Shown here: piece after piece, positions 8,926 to 19,293 of the stretch
How the letters are laid out: every line of letters starts with the position of its first letter
How positions within the stretch are numbered: position 1 is the first letter of the stretch
Source of the DNA: Rhodomyrtus psidioides
Taxonomy: Eukaryota > Streptophyta > Magnoliopsida > Myrtales > Myrtaceae
Length of the DNA stretch: 64,000 nt
Assembly: GCA_021437785.1 (NCBI GenBank)
Contig: JAILYB010000100.1
Span: 1,054,001-1,118,000 of the forward strand
Direction: 5' to 3'
Position numbers and translations under genes: made by a program
The notes under the pieces: generated by a model
The model's input: the letters and a program-made list of their open reading frames with translations, nothing else
The model's database searches: none
Told to the model about the DNA's origin: nothing

Positions 8926-11900
8926 TCATGGATAGTACCTCTTGACTGCATCGGCGTTCACAGGGTGTCCCAGTTCTTCTCCATCCATGTTTACCAGAAT
9001 TAAGGCCCCCCCAGGTAGGACCTTCTTAACCACGTACGGTCCTTCGTAATTCGGGGTAAACTTGCCCCCCGGGTGCGACACATTCGGGAGGATCTTCTTG
9101 ACGACGAGCTCGTCAGTTTCGAACTTTCGCGGTCGAACTTTACGGTTGAACGATCTAGCGACTCTTTTCTGGTATGTTTGGCCATGGCAAATTGCCTGCA
9201 GACGCTTCTCGTCTATCAAGTTCAGCTGCTCGTGTCTTTGCTGTACCCACTCCGCCTCACTGAGCTCGACGTGAGACAAAATTCTCAACGATGGGATTTC
9301 TGTTTCGACTGGTAGGACCGCTTCCATACCGTACACTAGGGAGTAAGGCGTTGCCCCGGTAGAAGTCCGGATCGAAGTTCGGTACGCCATCAGCGCGTAA
9401 GGTAGCCTTTCATGCCAATCACGGTAATTCTCCGCTGTTTTAGCCAATATCTTCTTGATGTTCTTGTTCGCCGCCTCTACTGCTCCATTCATTTGGGGTC
9501 GGTAAGGCGATGAATTGAGATGGCGGATGTTGAAACTCTCCAGAAGGTTGTCCACCGTTTCGTTGTTCAGGTTCGAGCCATTATCGGTCACGATGGCCTG
9601 AGGGGTCCCGTATCATGAGATGATATCCCGCCTGATGAATTTAGCCACGTTCTTCGCAGTCACGTTAGCATATGACGCAGCCTCAATCCATTTGGTGAAA
9701 TAGTCTATTGCCACCAGTATGAATCTGTGTCCATTCGAGGCCTTAGGGTTGATTGGCCCTATCATGTCTATACCCCACGTTGAGAAAGGCCAGGCCTCGG
9801 ACATTTGATGAAGCTCATTCGGGGGCGCATTAATCCTGTCTCCATACACTTGACACTGATGGCATGATCTGACGTGTTGATTACAATCTGACTCCAGTGT
9901 CATCCAGAAATAACCTAGTCGCATGATTTTCTTGGCGAGAAGATGGCCGTTCATGTGCGGGCCACATTCCCCCTCGTGTATTTCGATCATAAGCGATCTA
10001 GCTTCATTGGCGTCTACGCACCTGAGGAGGACTGAGTCATAAGACCTCTTGTAGGGAGTTGGGCCACTGAGGAAAAACTTGCCTGCCATCTTTGCAATGT
10101 ATTTCCTGTCTCCTGCTAGAGCACCCGGAGGGAATTCCCCTTTTGCCAGGTAGTTCTTTATATCATGATACCACGGTAGGTCCTCGAACCCCTCCTCAAT
10201 TACCATGCAATGTGCAGGTTCTCGGGTAACGCCTATGCGCAATGGTTCAATGTCTATGCCGTTTGCTACTTGAAGCATAGAGGCCAGAGTAGCCAATGCA
10301 TCTGCGAAGTGATTTTGCGTCCTTGGCAGATATTCGAAATCAATTACTTCGAATTCCTTGATCGTCTCCTCCAAGAATTTATGGTACGGGATGAGCTTGA
10401 AGTCCCTAGTTTTCCATTCGCCTTGGGTCTGGAGGATGATTAGCATTGAATCTCCATAGACCTGTAACTTCCGCACTTTCAAGTTAGTGGCGAGCTGCAA
10501 ACCAAGGATGCATGCTTCATACTCAGCCACATTATTAGTGCATGGAAATGTCAGCTTTGCGGCCACGGGGTAGTGTTGGCCATCTGGAGATATGAGGACG
10601 GCTCCGGTACCTGCCCCAGCTAAATTGACCGCGCCGTCAAAATACATGGTCCATTTGTCGTCCGAGAGTGTCAGAACGTGGCCTTCCGCCTTATTCTCCT
10701 CCTCCTCAAGGGCATCATGGCCTTGGGAATTCTCGGCTAGCATGTCAGCAATGGCTCGCCCTTTTACTGACTTCTGGTTTGAGCTCCTGACATCAAACTC
10801 AGAAAGGAGCACCTGCCACTTGGCCAGCTTCCCTATCAATGACGGCTTTTCTAACAAGTATTTGATTGGGTCGCTCTCTGTGACTAACTGGATGGTGTGG
10901 TGAAGGGTATACTGCCTTAGCCTGCAGAGTACCCAGATTAGCGCGACGCACGTCTTCTCTACCTCCTGGTACCTTGCCTCTGACGCGGTGAACTTCTTGC
11001 TTAGGTAATACACAGCTCGCTCTTTGCTATCTTTTGGGTTTGTTTGAGCGAGTAAGGCCCCTAGGGACTCATCGTGGATGGTGAGGTAAAGGGTTAGGGG
11101 GATCCCTGGGACCGGGGGCACCAGTATTGGCGGACTGACCAGATGTCCCTTGATCTCCTCGAAAGCTTGCTGGCATTCGTGATCCCACTTGATTTTGGCA
11201 TTCTTCTTCAAAAGTTTGAAGAGTGGCTTGGCTGACTCTGAAAGGTGAGATATGAAGCGGGCGATGTAGTTTAATCTTCCCAGGAGGCTCATTACATCTT
11301 TAACTGTTGAAGGGGCCTCAAGGTTGAGGGTAGCTTGAACCTTGGTGGGGTCAATCTCGACGCCACGATTGCTAACTATGAACCCCAATAGCTTGCCTGA
11401 TCTCGCCCCGAATACGCATTTTGCGGGATTCAGCCTCAGCTTGTATTTCCTGAGTCGTTCAAACAATTTCCTTAGTACCAGGGAGTGGTCTTCACCATGT
11501 CTGGATTTTGCTATCATATCGTCCACGTACACCTCTATCTCCTTGTGCATCATATCGTGGAATAGGGTAACCATCGCCCTCTGGTAAGTTGCCCCTGCAT
11601 TCTTCAGGCCGAATGGCATGACTTTATAGCAAAAGGTTCCCCAAGGTGTGATAAACGATGTTTTGGCTTTATCCTGCTCTCTCATGCGGATTTGATTGTA
11701 GCCCGAGAAACCATCCATAAAAGAGAATCGTTCAAATCCGGCTGTGCTGTCTACTAAGACGTCAATGTGCGGCAATGGGAAGTCGTCTTTGGGGCTAGCC
11801 CTGTTCAAGTCTCTGTAGTCTACGCAGATCCGGACCTTCCCGTCCTTCTTCATGACGGGGACGATATTAGCAACCCATTCTGGGTAAGCAATCACTTCGA

Positions 11901-12346
11901 TGAACCCCACTTTGAGGAGCTTCATCACCTCCTCTTCAATTTTCTTTGCCAATTCGGGTTTTGTACGCCTGAGGTTCTGCTTCTTGGGCAAGATGCTGGG
12001 GTCGGTTGGCAAAGCGTGTTCCACGATACTAGGGTGTAAACCCGGCATATCCGCATATGACCATGCGAAGACATCTTGGTATTCTCGCAGGAGCTCAATT
12101 ATTCTGGATGCTTCTGTCGGCGGTAGGCTTTCTCCAATCTTCACCTCCTTGATATTCTCTGGAGTCCCTAAATTCACCGAGGTAGTGCCCTCCGCAGTGG
12201 GTGGCTTGGAGTCTTCATAGCGTTTCCAATCAACTCTGATTCCCTCCTCGACCCGGTCGTCTTCCTCTCCTTCGATATGGAGGGTAGCTTCCTTTTGAGA
12301 GCTGGGATAACTTAACAACCTGCTATGTATGTGTGGAATGGTATGC
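8926..12346 (-). pseudogene. pol: Ogre/Tat pol: RT - RNase H - second RNase H - integrase, one nonsense codon
   Basis: This frame encodes the replication and integration enzymes. Numbered from the TTG at 12318, reverse transcriptase spans about 145-330 with the YVDD catalytic loop at 264-267. The first RNase H spans about 400-525. A second, archaeal-type RNase H spans about 555-680, with likely catalytic D561, E599, D623 and D673. The integrase HHCC zinc motif is H781, H788, C819, C822, and its core starts at D851 (WGIDMIG). The dual RNase H is diagnostic of the Tat/Ogre lineage. An in-frame TGA at 9613-9615 sits where an Arg (CGA) is expected before YGTP. Past it the frame stays open to 8926 and holds the second Asp (VTDNGS) and the Glu (GAVEAANKN). 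The frame has no good ATG and is open from 12346, as expected if it is joined to protease by splicing. Confidence 0.9.
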
Positions 12347-12782
12347 CTGAAATGTCATGAAAATGGTTAGTTAACATATAATAGATAAGGCTCATGGACG
12401 ATGCATTTCTTTGGAGATGTTTTAAGAACAAAGATTAAAACTGAAAAGGAGAGATGGGGGCTAGTCCTCATATCATTGGACATCCTAGCCTCCCAAAATT
12501 TTGAAAACTGGGAGACGTGTGGGAAATCAGGTCTCAGGGCTTTTCTTTTCTTTTCATCTCTTCTTTTCTTTGCATCTTTTCTTTTCTCTCATTTGGATCG
12601 TCATCGACCTGATTCGTGGTTCCCCCACATCCCGATTTTTGTATTTTATGAGGATTTTTTGATGATTTGTTTTTATTTTTTTTTTGTTTTTATTTTGACG
12701 TAAAGACATAAAACAAAGGTGATAGTTCGAGGCATCTGATGTATATTCAGATGCATCAGAGGGGGGGTGGAAATTTCTTTAC
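12347..12782 (-). other. Predicted 436-nt intron between protease and RT, copy 1
   Basis: On the minus strand the protease stop codon is embedded in a 5' splice site: GAG TAA AG reads GA|GTAAAG at 12782. At 12347 a 3' splice site, TTTCAG|G, is preceded by a branch-like CTAAC. Removing 12347-12782 restores GAG at the joint and fuses protease in frame to RT with no stop. Ogre elements are known to have an intron between protease and RT. A short hairpin (GCATCTGA/TCAGATGC, 12732-12754) follows the donor. Splicing itself is inferred. Confidence 0.75.
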
Positions 12783-13735
12783 TCAATGACGGACGCGTCG
12801 TCGTCGATTCCCTCGATAATGACGTTGACAGAATCTTCCCGGAACAGGCTGGCCAACTGGGGGTCCTCCGTTGTAACGTCCACCTTCTCGTCCTTCAGCC
12901 ACTTAGACGCCTCATCAAAGAAACGACTCAGGGGAGTTTCGAACATCTTTCCCTTGCCCTTCCATGTATTCGACCCTAGGACACGGCCACCACGGCCCCT
13001 ACCTCTCCCATAACCTTCTGGTTGGAAATGTCGACCCGGTTCTCCTTTATAACCCAGCCCTCGGCGGTTCTTTACTGTCGCCAAGCTAACTGGCTCTTGA
13101 ATACCTTGGTGGTGCTTGCCTAAACCAAGGCCCGGGATAAAACCGTGCCGCGTCAGTATTTTTCCCGCCATGATCGAGGATTTAGAGCAATTTGGGGGCC
13201 TCATGGTTGTATCGGCTGGTACATGCATAATGTACATCCTCTCCGCAGCGCGGAAGCTTGATTCTTCTCCGGACAAAGGTTTCACCAATGGAATAGTGTC
13301 AATGTGGCTCGTTAAGTGATCAGCCTCTGAGTGTATGGTGATCAGTTTGTCGTTAACGACCATCCGGACCTTCTGGTGTAAGCTCGAGGGCACGGCGCCA
13401 GCCGTGTGAATCCAAGGTCTTCCCAGCAAAAGCCCGAATGACGCTGGGATGTCCATGACTTGGAAATTAATCAGGAATTCCGTTGGGCCCACAAGGACAG
13501 GTAGTTCTATCTCTCCAGTTACCACGCCTTTAGCCCCATCGAAAGCTCGAATGGTGGACTTCGAGGTTTTGATTAAATCTTCTTTCACCCCGAGGCCTCT
13601 GAGCGTGCTTAAAGGGCATATGTCGAATGCGGACCCATTATCTACGAGGACTCGAGATACCCGTTTGCCCGTGGCACATTGCTGATACGTAGAGAGCCTT
13701 GTTGTGTCCTCGTCCCTCAGGTGGGAAGTCTTCAT
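12779..13735 (-). CDS. pro: Aspartic protease with G-patch and RG-rich tail, copy 1
   Basis: This 318-aa ORF carries the retropepsin motif VDNGSA (D32, DNG in place of DSG/DTG) and a downstream flap/hydrophobic region ending GLLLGRPWIH (101-110). Residues about 189-231 match the G-patch consensus (GFIPGLGLGKHHQG ... RGLGY). An RG-rich stretch, GYGRGRGRGGR, follows at 241-251. G-patches are RNA-associated modules; retroviral proteases of the betaretrovirus type also carry one. The ORF overlaps the end of gag in the +1 frame, and the expected protein crosses from the gag frame into this one near 13667. It ends VIE-TAA, where the stop lies in a predicted splice donor. The listed ATG is probably not the true start, because protease is normally released from gag-pro. 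Confidence 0.85.
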   Translation of the reverse strand: MKTSHLRDEDTTRLSTYQQCATGKRVSRVLVDNGSAFDICPLSTLRGLGVKEDLIKTSKSTIRAFDGAKGVVTGEIELPVLVGPTEFLINFQVMDIPASFGLLLGRPWIHTAGAVPSSLHQKVRMVVNDKLITIHSEADHLTSHIDTIPLVKPLSGEESSFRAAERMYIMHVPADTTMRPPNCSKSSIMAGKILTRHGFIPGLGLGKHHQGIQEPVSLATVKNRRGLGYKGEPGRHFQPEGYGRGRGRGGRVLGSNTWKGKGKMFETPLSRFFDEASKWLKDEKVDVTTEDPQLASLFREDSVNVIIEGIDDDASVIE

Positions 13736-15683
13736 CTGAAAATGAGACTTGATCTTTCAAAAGGATTGCCCCTACGAAGTCCTCCAGCTGGGCCTCATTG
13801 ATTGTTTCAGGTACGTGGGCCTCGTCCAGCACCTTCAAGAGGGCATTTCGATGCTTCTCAGATGTTTTGAAGAGGTCTAAGAGCGAGATTTGTGCAGGCA
13901 TCTTTCTCAACTGTTCGACCACCTCGAATTCGCTAGTTCTAATGATGGCTAGGACCTGCTTGGCGTCTTCATCCGTTATTCCCTTCTTTTCAACCTCTCC
14001 TTCCTTTTGGACTAGGCACCTCCCGGAGCGAGTAATGGCATCTACTTCATTGGTGCCGTAATTCCAATGCACTTTTTTGGGGTTGTAATTCTCTACTGCG
14101 GGGAGTGTAATTACCAAGGGTGTCACCCCGTCTTTGTGAGAACTGCTGGCCTCCCCAGTCGCCTCTACCTCGCTGTCACTACGATCTTCTTGTGTGAGGT
14201 TGAACTCAGCAAGGTTGATTATCAGCGGGGTCATACCCTCCACCATGCAGATTGATTCGCCTAGGCATGATTCCTCTGAGTCGTATAGGTTTCTCCCAAG
14301 GTCTATATTGAACACCGCGTTTGTGGTATGGTCAGGTAGTGGATTCTGTTGGATGTTTGGATCTGCTCCATCAAACTTCAGCAAGTCACTGTCGATAAGG
14401 GCCTGTATGTCGTATTGTAGGGCCCGACAATTGTCTATGTTGTGTCCCTTTTCGCCCATGTGATATGCACAAGTTCGGCTCTCGTCGAAACCTATGAACC
14501 TTGGCGGTGTTGACCTCGGCGGCTTCTTGGCTAACAACCTTGCGTCTAGAAGCTTAGGGAGTAACTTTGACATCGGGACTGGGAGCGGGGTAAAAGAGGG
14601 AGGACCCCTTCCTCTTGGTGCTAAGATCCTCTGGGCCGTCCAAGAGGTGTTCCCCTGGGTCGGGGTGGAGTTTTCGAACTTTTTGGCTCTTGGTAGATTG
14701 GAAACGAAGGCAACCTCTGCAGTAGATTCTCGTTCTTTCTTTGCGGGGAACGGTCGCTTCGGAGTCACTTCCGGCACACGCCTTTCTCTTATAGCCCACT
14801 CGTGTCTTTCCGCCACTTTGATTAAGTGCGCGAAGGTCTGACACCCAGAGGTGTTTAGTTTGTCAAAGTAGTCATACGGCAGCGCTTTCAGAAAGATGTC
14901 TACCAACTCTTCCTCCGGGATGTGCGGCTTCACCTGAGTGGCGAGCGCCCTCCACCTTTGGGCGTATAAACGAACGCTTTCAGTCCTCCCTTTCGCGGTC
15001 CGCAGTAGGTCCTCTCTGGTTGGAGCAGTCAGTGCATTGAACTTATACTGGGATAGAAAGTCTCCTGCAAACTCGTCCCAGTCGTCATATCTTTGTATGT
15101 CTAACTCCACGTACCAAGACAGAGCAGTGCCAGCCAGACTCTCTTGGAAGGTATTGATCAGCAATGGCGTGTAATCTGAGTATTTGGCCATCTTGTACAA
15201 GTAGTACTTCAGGTGGGTCTTGGGACAGCCTGTCCCATTATACTTCCTTGAGAAATCCAGCTCCTTGTAGTCCACAGGGACCTCAATCTTGGTGAAAGGC
15301 ATGATTTTATCGTACTTTGACAACTCAAATCCCTGGCTGGTGAGACATTCCTCGATTTTGGCAATCCTTCTTACTCCCTCATCGACCTTGACAGACTTCT
15401 CACTCTGTTTCCCTTCTAGGTTGATGATGACAGGCGGGGCTCTCGGCGGTACTTCAACAGTTGGAGCCTGCTCAGTGCCAGGTGCAGCATTCGTCCCAGC
15501 GGGTCCACCTGCGTCGGAACCAGCAGGCGTGCTTGGGTTTGCAGCTTGGTTAAGATCAACTGGCAGAGTGGGCCTGGCGTTAGCCGCGATGAACATGTCC
15601 TTCATTTCAGCCAGCATCTGAGTCACTTGGTCTAATCGTGCTTCCAGAGTCCCGAGGCGGGCGTCAACCTGTTCGTGCTCCAT
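13638..15683 (-). CDS. gag: Gag polyprotein, copy 1
   Basis: This 681-aa ORF encodes the structural protein of the virus-like particle. An N-terminal heptad-rich segment spans about 5-35, then a Pro/Ala-rich linker. The Retrotrans_gag-like capsid region spans about 155-270 (LAGTALSWY, AQRWRALATQV). A single zinc knuckle of the Tat type has C405, H408, H414 and C419. The C-terminal part continues as ENYNPKKVHWNYG and ends NKALYVSAMCHG, normally the run-in to protease. There the frame leaves the protease frame at an apparent extra base near 13667 and stops 30 nt later. Either a programmed +1 shift or an inactivating indel could explain this. Confidence 0.9.
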   Translation of the reverse strand: MEHEQVDARLGTLEARLDQVTQMLAEMKDMFIAANARPTLPVDLNQAANPSTPAGSDAGGPAGTNAAPGTEQAPTVEVPPRAPPVIINLEGKQSEKSVKVDEGVRRIAKIEECLTSQGFELSKYDKIMPFTKIEVPVDYKELDFSRKYNGTGCPKTHLKYYLYKMAKYSDYTPLLINTFQESLAGTALSWYVELDIQRYDDWDEFAGDFLSQYKFNALTAPTREDLLRTAKGRTESVRLYAQRWRALATQVKPHIPEEELVDIFLKALPYDYFDKLNTSGCQTFAHLIKVAERHEWAIRERRVPEVTPKRPFPAKKERESTAEVAFVSNLPRAKKFENSTPTQGNTSWTAQRILAPRGRGPPSFTPLPVPMSKLLPKLLDARLLAKKPPRSTPPRFIGFDESRTCAYHMGEKGHNIDNCRALQYDIQALIDSDLLKFDGADPNIQQNPLPDHTTNAVFNIDLGRNLYDSEESCLGESICMVEGMTPLIINLAEFNLTQEDRSDSEVEATGEASSSHKDGVTPLVITLPAVENYNPKKVHWNYGTNEVDAITRSGRCLVQKEGEVEKKGITDEDAKQVLAIIRTSEFEVVEQLRKMPAQISLLDLFKTSEKHRNALLKVLDEAHVPETINEAQLEDFVGAILLKDQVSFSDEDFPPEGRGHNKALYVSAMCHGQTGISSPRR

Positions 15684-16037
15684 ACGGGCCTGAGAACGCG
15701 CTTGGGCTCGAGTCCTCGTGATTGAGAGTTACCTGCTTCGGGAGATTAAAAGTTAGGCTTATGGATACGAGAGATAAATCATGTGCCGCAAAGTGAACGG
15801 CGGCCTGATCACGCTGGCGCGGTCTTGCCCCAGTTTGTCAAGGCAAGTATGTCGTTATGCAAAGAGTAATCCATGATAATTAGGATAAGTTCTTTTTGAA
15901 AAGATGCTTGGATAATGCATAAAAAAGGCTCCCAGAGGAGTTTGATCACAACAGGAAATGAAAATGCTTGACTATTCTAAACTCGATGGGAGGGCTGGCT
16001 CCTCTGTCATCCTCCGATATTGCTGGGAGCCGAGTCT
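15684..16037 (-). other. Spacer between ORF1 and gag, copy 1
   Basis: There is no ORF of note. The region is duplicated exactly as a spacer at 22195-22548. Internal translation initiation or a spliced gag message would be needed to reach gag. Nothing decisive is seen. Confidence 0.6.
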
Positions 16038-17354
16038 TCAACTCTGGACTTCTTCGCCTTCAGGATAGGCCGGCGGTCCGACGTCTTCCGGTATGTAAGG
16101 CTCCACTCCTGGTACATATGGGACGATGTACTCTGGAACATATGGTTCGACTAGGGTTGGCCGGACTCTTTTGAAAGCCCGGATATATTCCTCGGAGGCC
16201 CGATGGATGTTCATCTCAGGGTCCAACTGATCCGGCCACTCCACATCCTGAGGCGGGGAGTCTTTCAGTGCCTGTTCTAGGTCATTGATCATCATCTGGA
16301 GGCGCGCTTTGGTCCTCTTGGTGATTGGGCCTTGGGGAATGTCGAAGGCGAATTCGTCCGGAGGACTTTGGGGTGGTATCTGCTGCAGCATGCCGAACTG
16401 TCTGACGACTCTGATCGGGTAGTATGACACGGCTCCTGTGAAACCCAAGAGAGGAATTGGCCCGCCGGTCTTGGTGGCGATGCGTGCTTTATGCATCTTC
16501 GGTCGCCTTAGCCGCCATCGGAGTTGTTCGGGTTCTAATTTTTCTAGGAGTTCGTACCAGTCGTTGAAAGAGCGGTTGGCAATGAGTGATTGGCACTTGA
16601 GGAAGGACTGGATAGGGTGGACGTCTTCATCGATTCGAGTGCATCCAGCGCGAAGGTTGAGTTTTTTAAGATGGGAAGTGATCCACAAGAAGAGAAGGCC
16701 ATTGGAGGCTTGGAAAATGGTTTTCCGGGTGGATTTGGAATCATCCAGTGTGGCCTTATAGCGGTTCAGGGACAGCAAAGTCTCAGCAAGGATCATATAG
16801 GAATAATCCAACTGGTCACATGCCTGCTGGGCTATGTGGACAATGAGAGGGTTGAATGTGGTCCTGGATGTAGGAAATAACACGAATCCAAAGAAGGCCA
16901 GGATGAAGACCCCTCCGGCCCTGTGGCCAGTGTCAATGGGTAGGTTCGAGTAATTGTCGAATAGGAATGAGAACGGGAATCTGCCAGAGTTGGATTTGAG
17001 AATCCTTTCAATCTCGGTGGTCTTGAGCCGAAGGAACTTGGAGAGCAGCTTGGATGGGTCAAGGCCTAAAGGAGGAAGAACTAACTGTCCTTTGAATTCG
17101 ACTCCGATAACGGCTGTATATTCTTCCACTGTGGGTGTGATCTCCAATCCTTTAAAGTTGAATGTTAGTGTGGTGCGATCCCAGAACCGTGCTGCTGCTT
17201 GTATCAGTGCCGGTTGGTATTTGATTTCGAGGAGGTCAACCAGGTGCCCCAGCCTTCGCTTGACATACGCCTGGTTGGTCTTGTTGAGGCGTCCCCACCA
17301 AACCAGCAACTCTCTGTGCGGGACCGGCATAATTTGGATGTCACCTCTTCCCAT
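16038..17354 (-). CDS. Extra ORF1 upstream of gag, DUF7745-like, copy 1
   Basis: This 438-aa ORF lies before gag in the sense direction, the position of ORF1 in Ogre elements. The N-terminal half has the pattern of the plant DUF7745/plant-mobile-domain-like family: LLVWWGRLN, LGHLVDLLEIKYQPALI, ARFWDRTTLTFNF and EITPTVEEYTAVIG (about residues 11-88). The C-terminus is Pro/Tyr/Val-rich (EPYVPEYIVPYVPGVEPY). Its molecular function is unknown. I place it by motif resemblance from memory of the family, without a search. Copy 2 differs at only a few residues. Confidence 0.8.
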   Translation of the reverse strand: MGRGDIQIMPVPHRELLVWWGRLNKTNQAYVKRRLGHLVDLLEIKYQPALIQAAARFWDRTTLTFNFKGLEITPTVEEYTAVIGVEFKGQLVLPPLGLDPSKLLSKFLRLKTTEIERILKSNSGRFPFSFLFDNYSNLPIDTGHRAGGVFILAFFGFVLFPTSRTTFNPLIVHIAQQACDQLDYSYMILAETLLSLNRYKATLDDSKSTRKTIFQASNGLLFLWITSHLKKLNLRAGCTRIDEDVHPIQSFLKCQSLIANRSFNDWYELLEKLEPEQLRWRLRRPKMHKARIATKTGGPIPLLGFTGAVSYYPIRVVRQFGMLQQIPPQSPPDEFAFDIPQGPITKRTKARLQMMINDLEQALKDSPPQDVEWPDQLDPEMNIHRASEEYIRAFKRVRPTLVEPYVPEYIVPYVPGVEPYIPEDVGPPAYPEGEEVQS

Positions 17355-17848
17355 CGAGTCTAGAATATGAGAATGTGATTAATTATCCATGGATTACTCG
17401 GACATTAGATTCGTTCAAATCACTATTTTCCGTGATGTGACGAGCGTTAGGCTCCCATATTTGGATAAAGGGAATGCCAAATTAGGGTTCCAACGCCAAT
17501 CCCATCAATGGGCATAATGAGTTGGACAAAAATAATGATGTTATGCAAATGATATGCTTATGCATGGCGTGGACCACTTCAATCATATGTCGCATACGCC
17601 ATGAAACGAGAATTAGATCCTCGCACCTGTGTTGAACAAACCAAGTGCGAGTTCTAACCCAGATTTCAAATGGAAGCGACGTATGATTGAAACAGAAAAG
17701 TTTGAATGGTTGGGTGAAATTCCAATGTCGCATTCCGGTATTAAGACGTCTATGAACGACCCGGGAATTAAAGCGCAGGGGATAGGAGGGAGATCCACCG
17801 ACGGATTCCCCTTACAAACTCAGAAGACTCAGAAAATCGAATAATTCT
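17355..17848 (-). other. Spacer upstream of ORF1, ending at the duplication junction
   Basis: Noncoding leader between ORF1 and the preceding block. At 17848/17849 it abuts the broken RT of copy 2. The equivalent region of copy 2 (23866-24359) continues instead into the element's genuine 5' region. Confidence 0.7.
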
Positions 17849-18858
17849 GAACCTTGGTGGGGTCAATCTCGACGCCACGATTGCTAACTATGAACCCCAA
17901 TAGCTTGCCTGATCTCGCCCCGAATACGCATTTTGCGGGATTCAGCCTCAGCTTGTATTTCCTGAGTCGTTCAAACAATTTCCTTAGTACCAGGGAGTGG
18001 TCTTCACCATGTCTGGATTTTGCTATCATATCGTCCACGTACACCTCTATCTCCTTGTGCATCATATCGTGGAATAGGGTAACCATCGCCCTCTGGTAAG
18101 TTGCCCCTGCATTCTTCAGGCCGAATGGCATGACTTTATAGAAAAAGGTTCCCCAAGGTGTGATAAACGATGTTTTGGCTTTATCCTGCTCTCTCATGCG
18201 GATTTGATTGTAGCCCGAGAAACCATCCATAAAAGAGAATCGTTCAAATCCGGCTGTGTTGTCTACTAAGACGTCAATGTGCGGCAATGGGAAGTCGTCT
18301 TTGGGGCTAGCCCTGTTCAAGTCTCTGTAGTCTACGCAGATCCAGACCTTCCCGTCCTTCTTCATGACGGGGATGATATTAGCAACCCATTCTGGGTAAG
18401 CAATCACTTCGATGAACCCCACTTTGAGGAGCTTCATCACCTCCTCTTCAATTTTCTTTGCCAATTCGGGTTTTGTACGCCTGAGGTTCTGCTTCTTGGG
18501 CAAGATGCTGGGGTCGGTTGGCAAAGCGTGTTCCACGATACTAGGGTGTAAACCCGGCATATCCGCATATGACCATGCGAAGACATCTTGGTATTCTCGC
18601 AGGAGCTCAATTATTCTGAATGCTTCTGTCGGCGGTAGGCTTTCTCCAATCTTCACCTCCTTGATATTCTCTGGAGTCCCTAAATTCACCGAGGTAGTGC
18701 CCTCCGCAGTGGGTGGCTTGGAGTCTTCATAGCGTTTCCAATCAACTCTGATTCCCTCCTCGACCCGGTCGTCTTCCTCTCCTTCGATATGGAGGGTAGC
18801 TTCCTTTTGAGAGCTGGGATAACTTAACAACCTGCTATGTATGTGTTGAATGGTATGC
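17829..18858 (-). pseudogene. Truncated reverse transcriptase, copy 2
   Basis: This RT frame is like that at 12346 but ends after EIDPTKVQ at the duplication junction. Five junction-derived codons and a stop at 17829 follow. It keeps the N-terminal part and YVDD but lacks the thumb, both RNase H domains and integrase. Substitutions against copy 1 include R-to-W in KVRICVDY. If translated from a spliced gag-pro-RT message it would give a non-functional RT. Confidence 0.9.
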
Positions 18859-19293
18859 CTGAAATGTCATGAAAATGGTTAGTTAACATATAATAGATAA
18901 GGCTCATGGACGATGCATTTCTTTGGAGATGTTTTAAGAACAAAGATTAAAACTAAAAAGGAGAGATGGGGGCTAGTCCTCATATCATTGGACATCCTAG
19001 CCTCCCAAAATTTTGAAAACTGGGAAACGTGTGGGAAATCAGGTCTCATGGCTTTTCTTTTCTTTTCATCTCTTCTTTTCTTTGCATCTTTTCTTTTCTC
19101 TCATTTGGATCGTCATCGACCTGATTCGTGGTTCCCCCACATCCCGATTTTTGTATTTTATGAGGATTTTTTGATGATTTTTTTTGATTTTTTTTTGTTT
19201 TTATTTTGACGTAAAGACATAAAACAAAGGTGATAGTTCGAGGCATCTGATGTATATTCAGATGCATCAGAGGGGGGGTGGAAATTTCTTTAC
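18859..19293 (-). other. Predicted intron between protease and RT, copy 2
   Basis: Same GA|GTAAAG donor and TTTCAG|G acceptor with CTAAC branch-like motif as in copy 1, one base shorter (435 nt). Confidence 0.7.

Larger units (their letters stand above)
11337..17848 (-). repeat. 6.5-kb tandem duplication, copy 1 (3'-proximal in the element)
   Basis: Positions 11337-17848 and 17849-24359 are nearly identical. They differ by scattered substitutions and one 1-bp indel (offset 6512 in RT, 6511 from protease onward). The unit runs from mid-RT through the intron, protease, gag and ORF1 into the spacer before ORF1. At 17848/17849 the end of the spacer (AATTCT) is joined to RT (GAACCTTGG) with at most a base or so of homology. 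Copy 1 is the one contiguous with the rest of pol. Confidence 0.95.
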
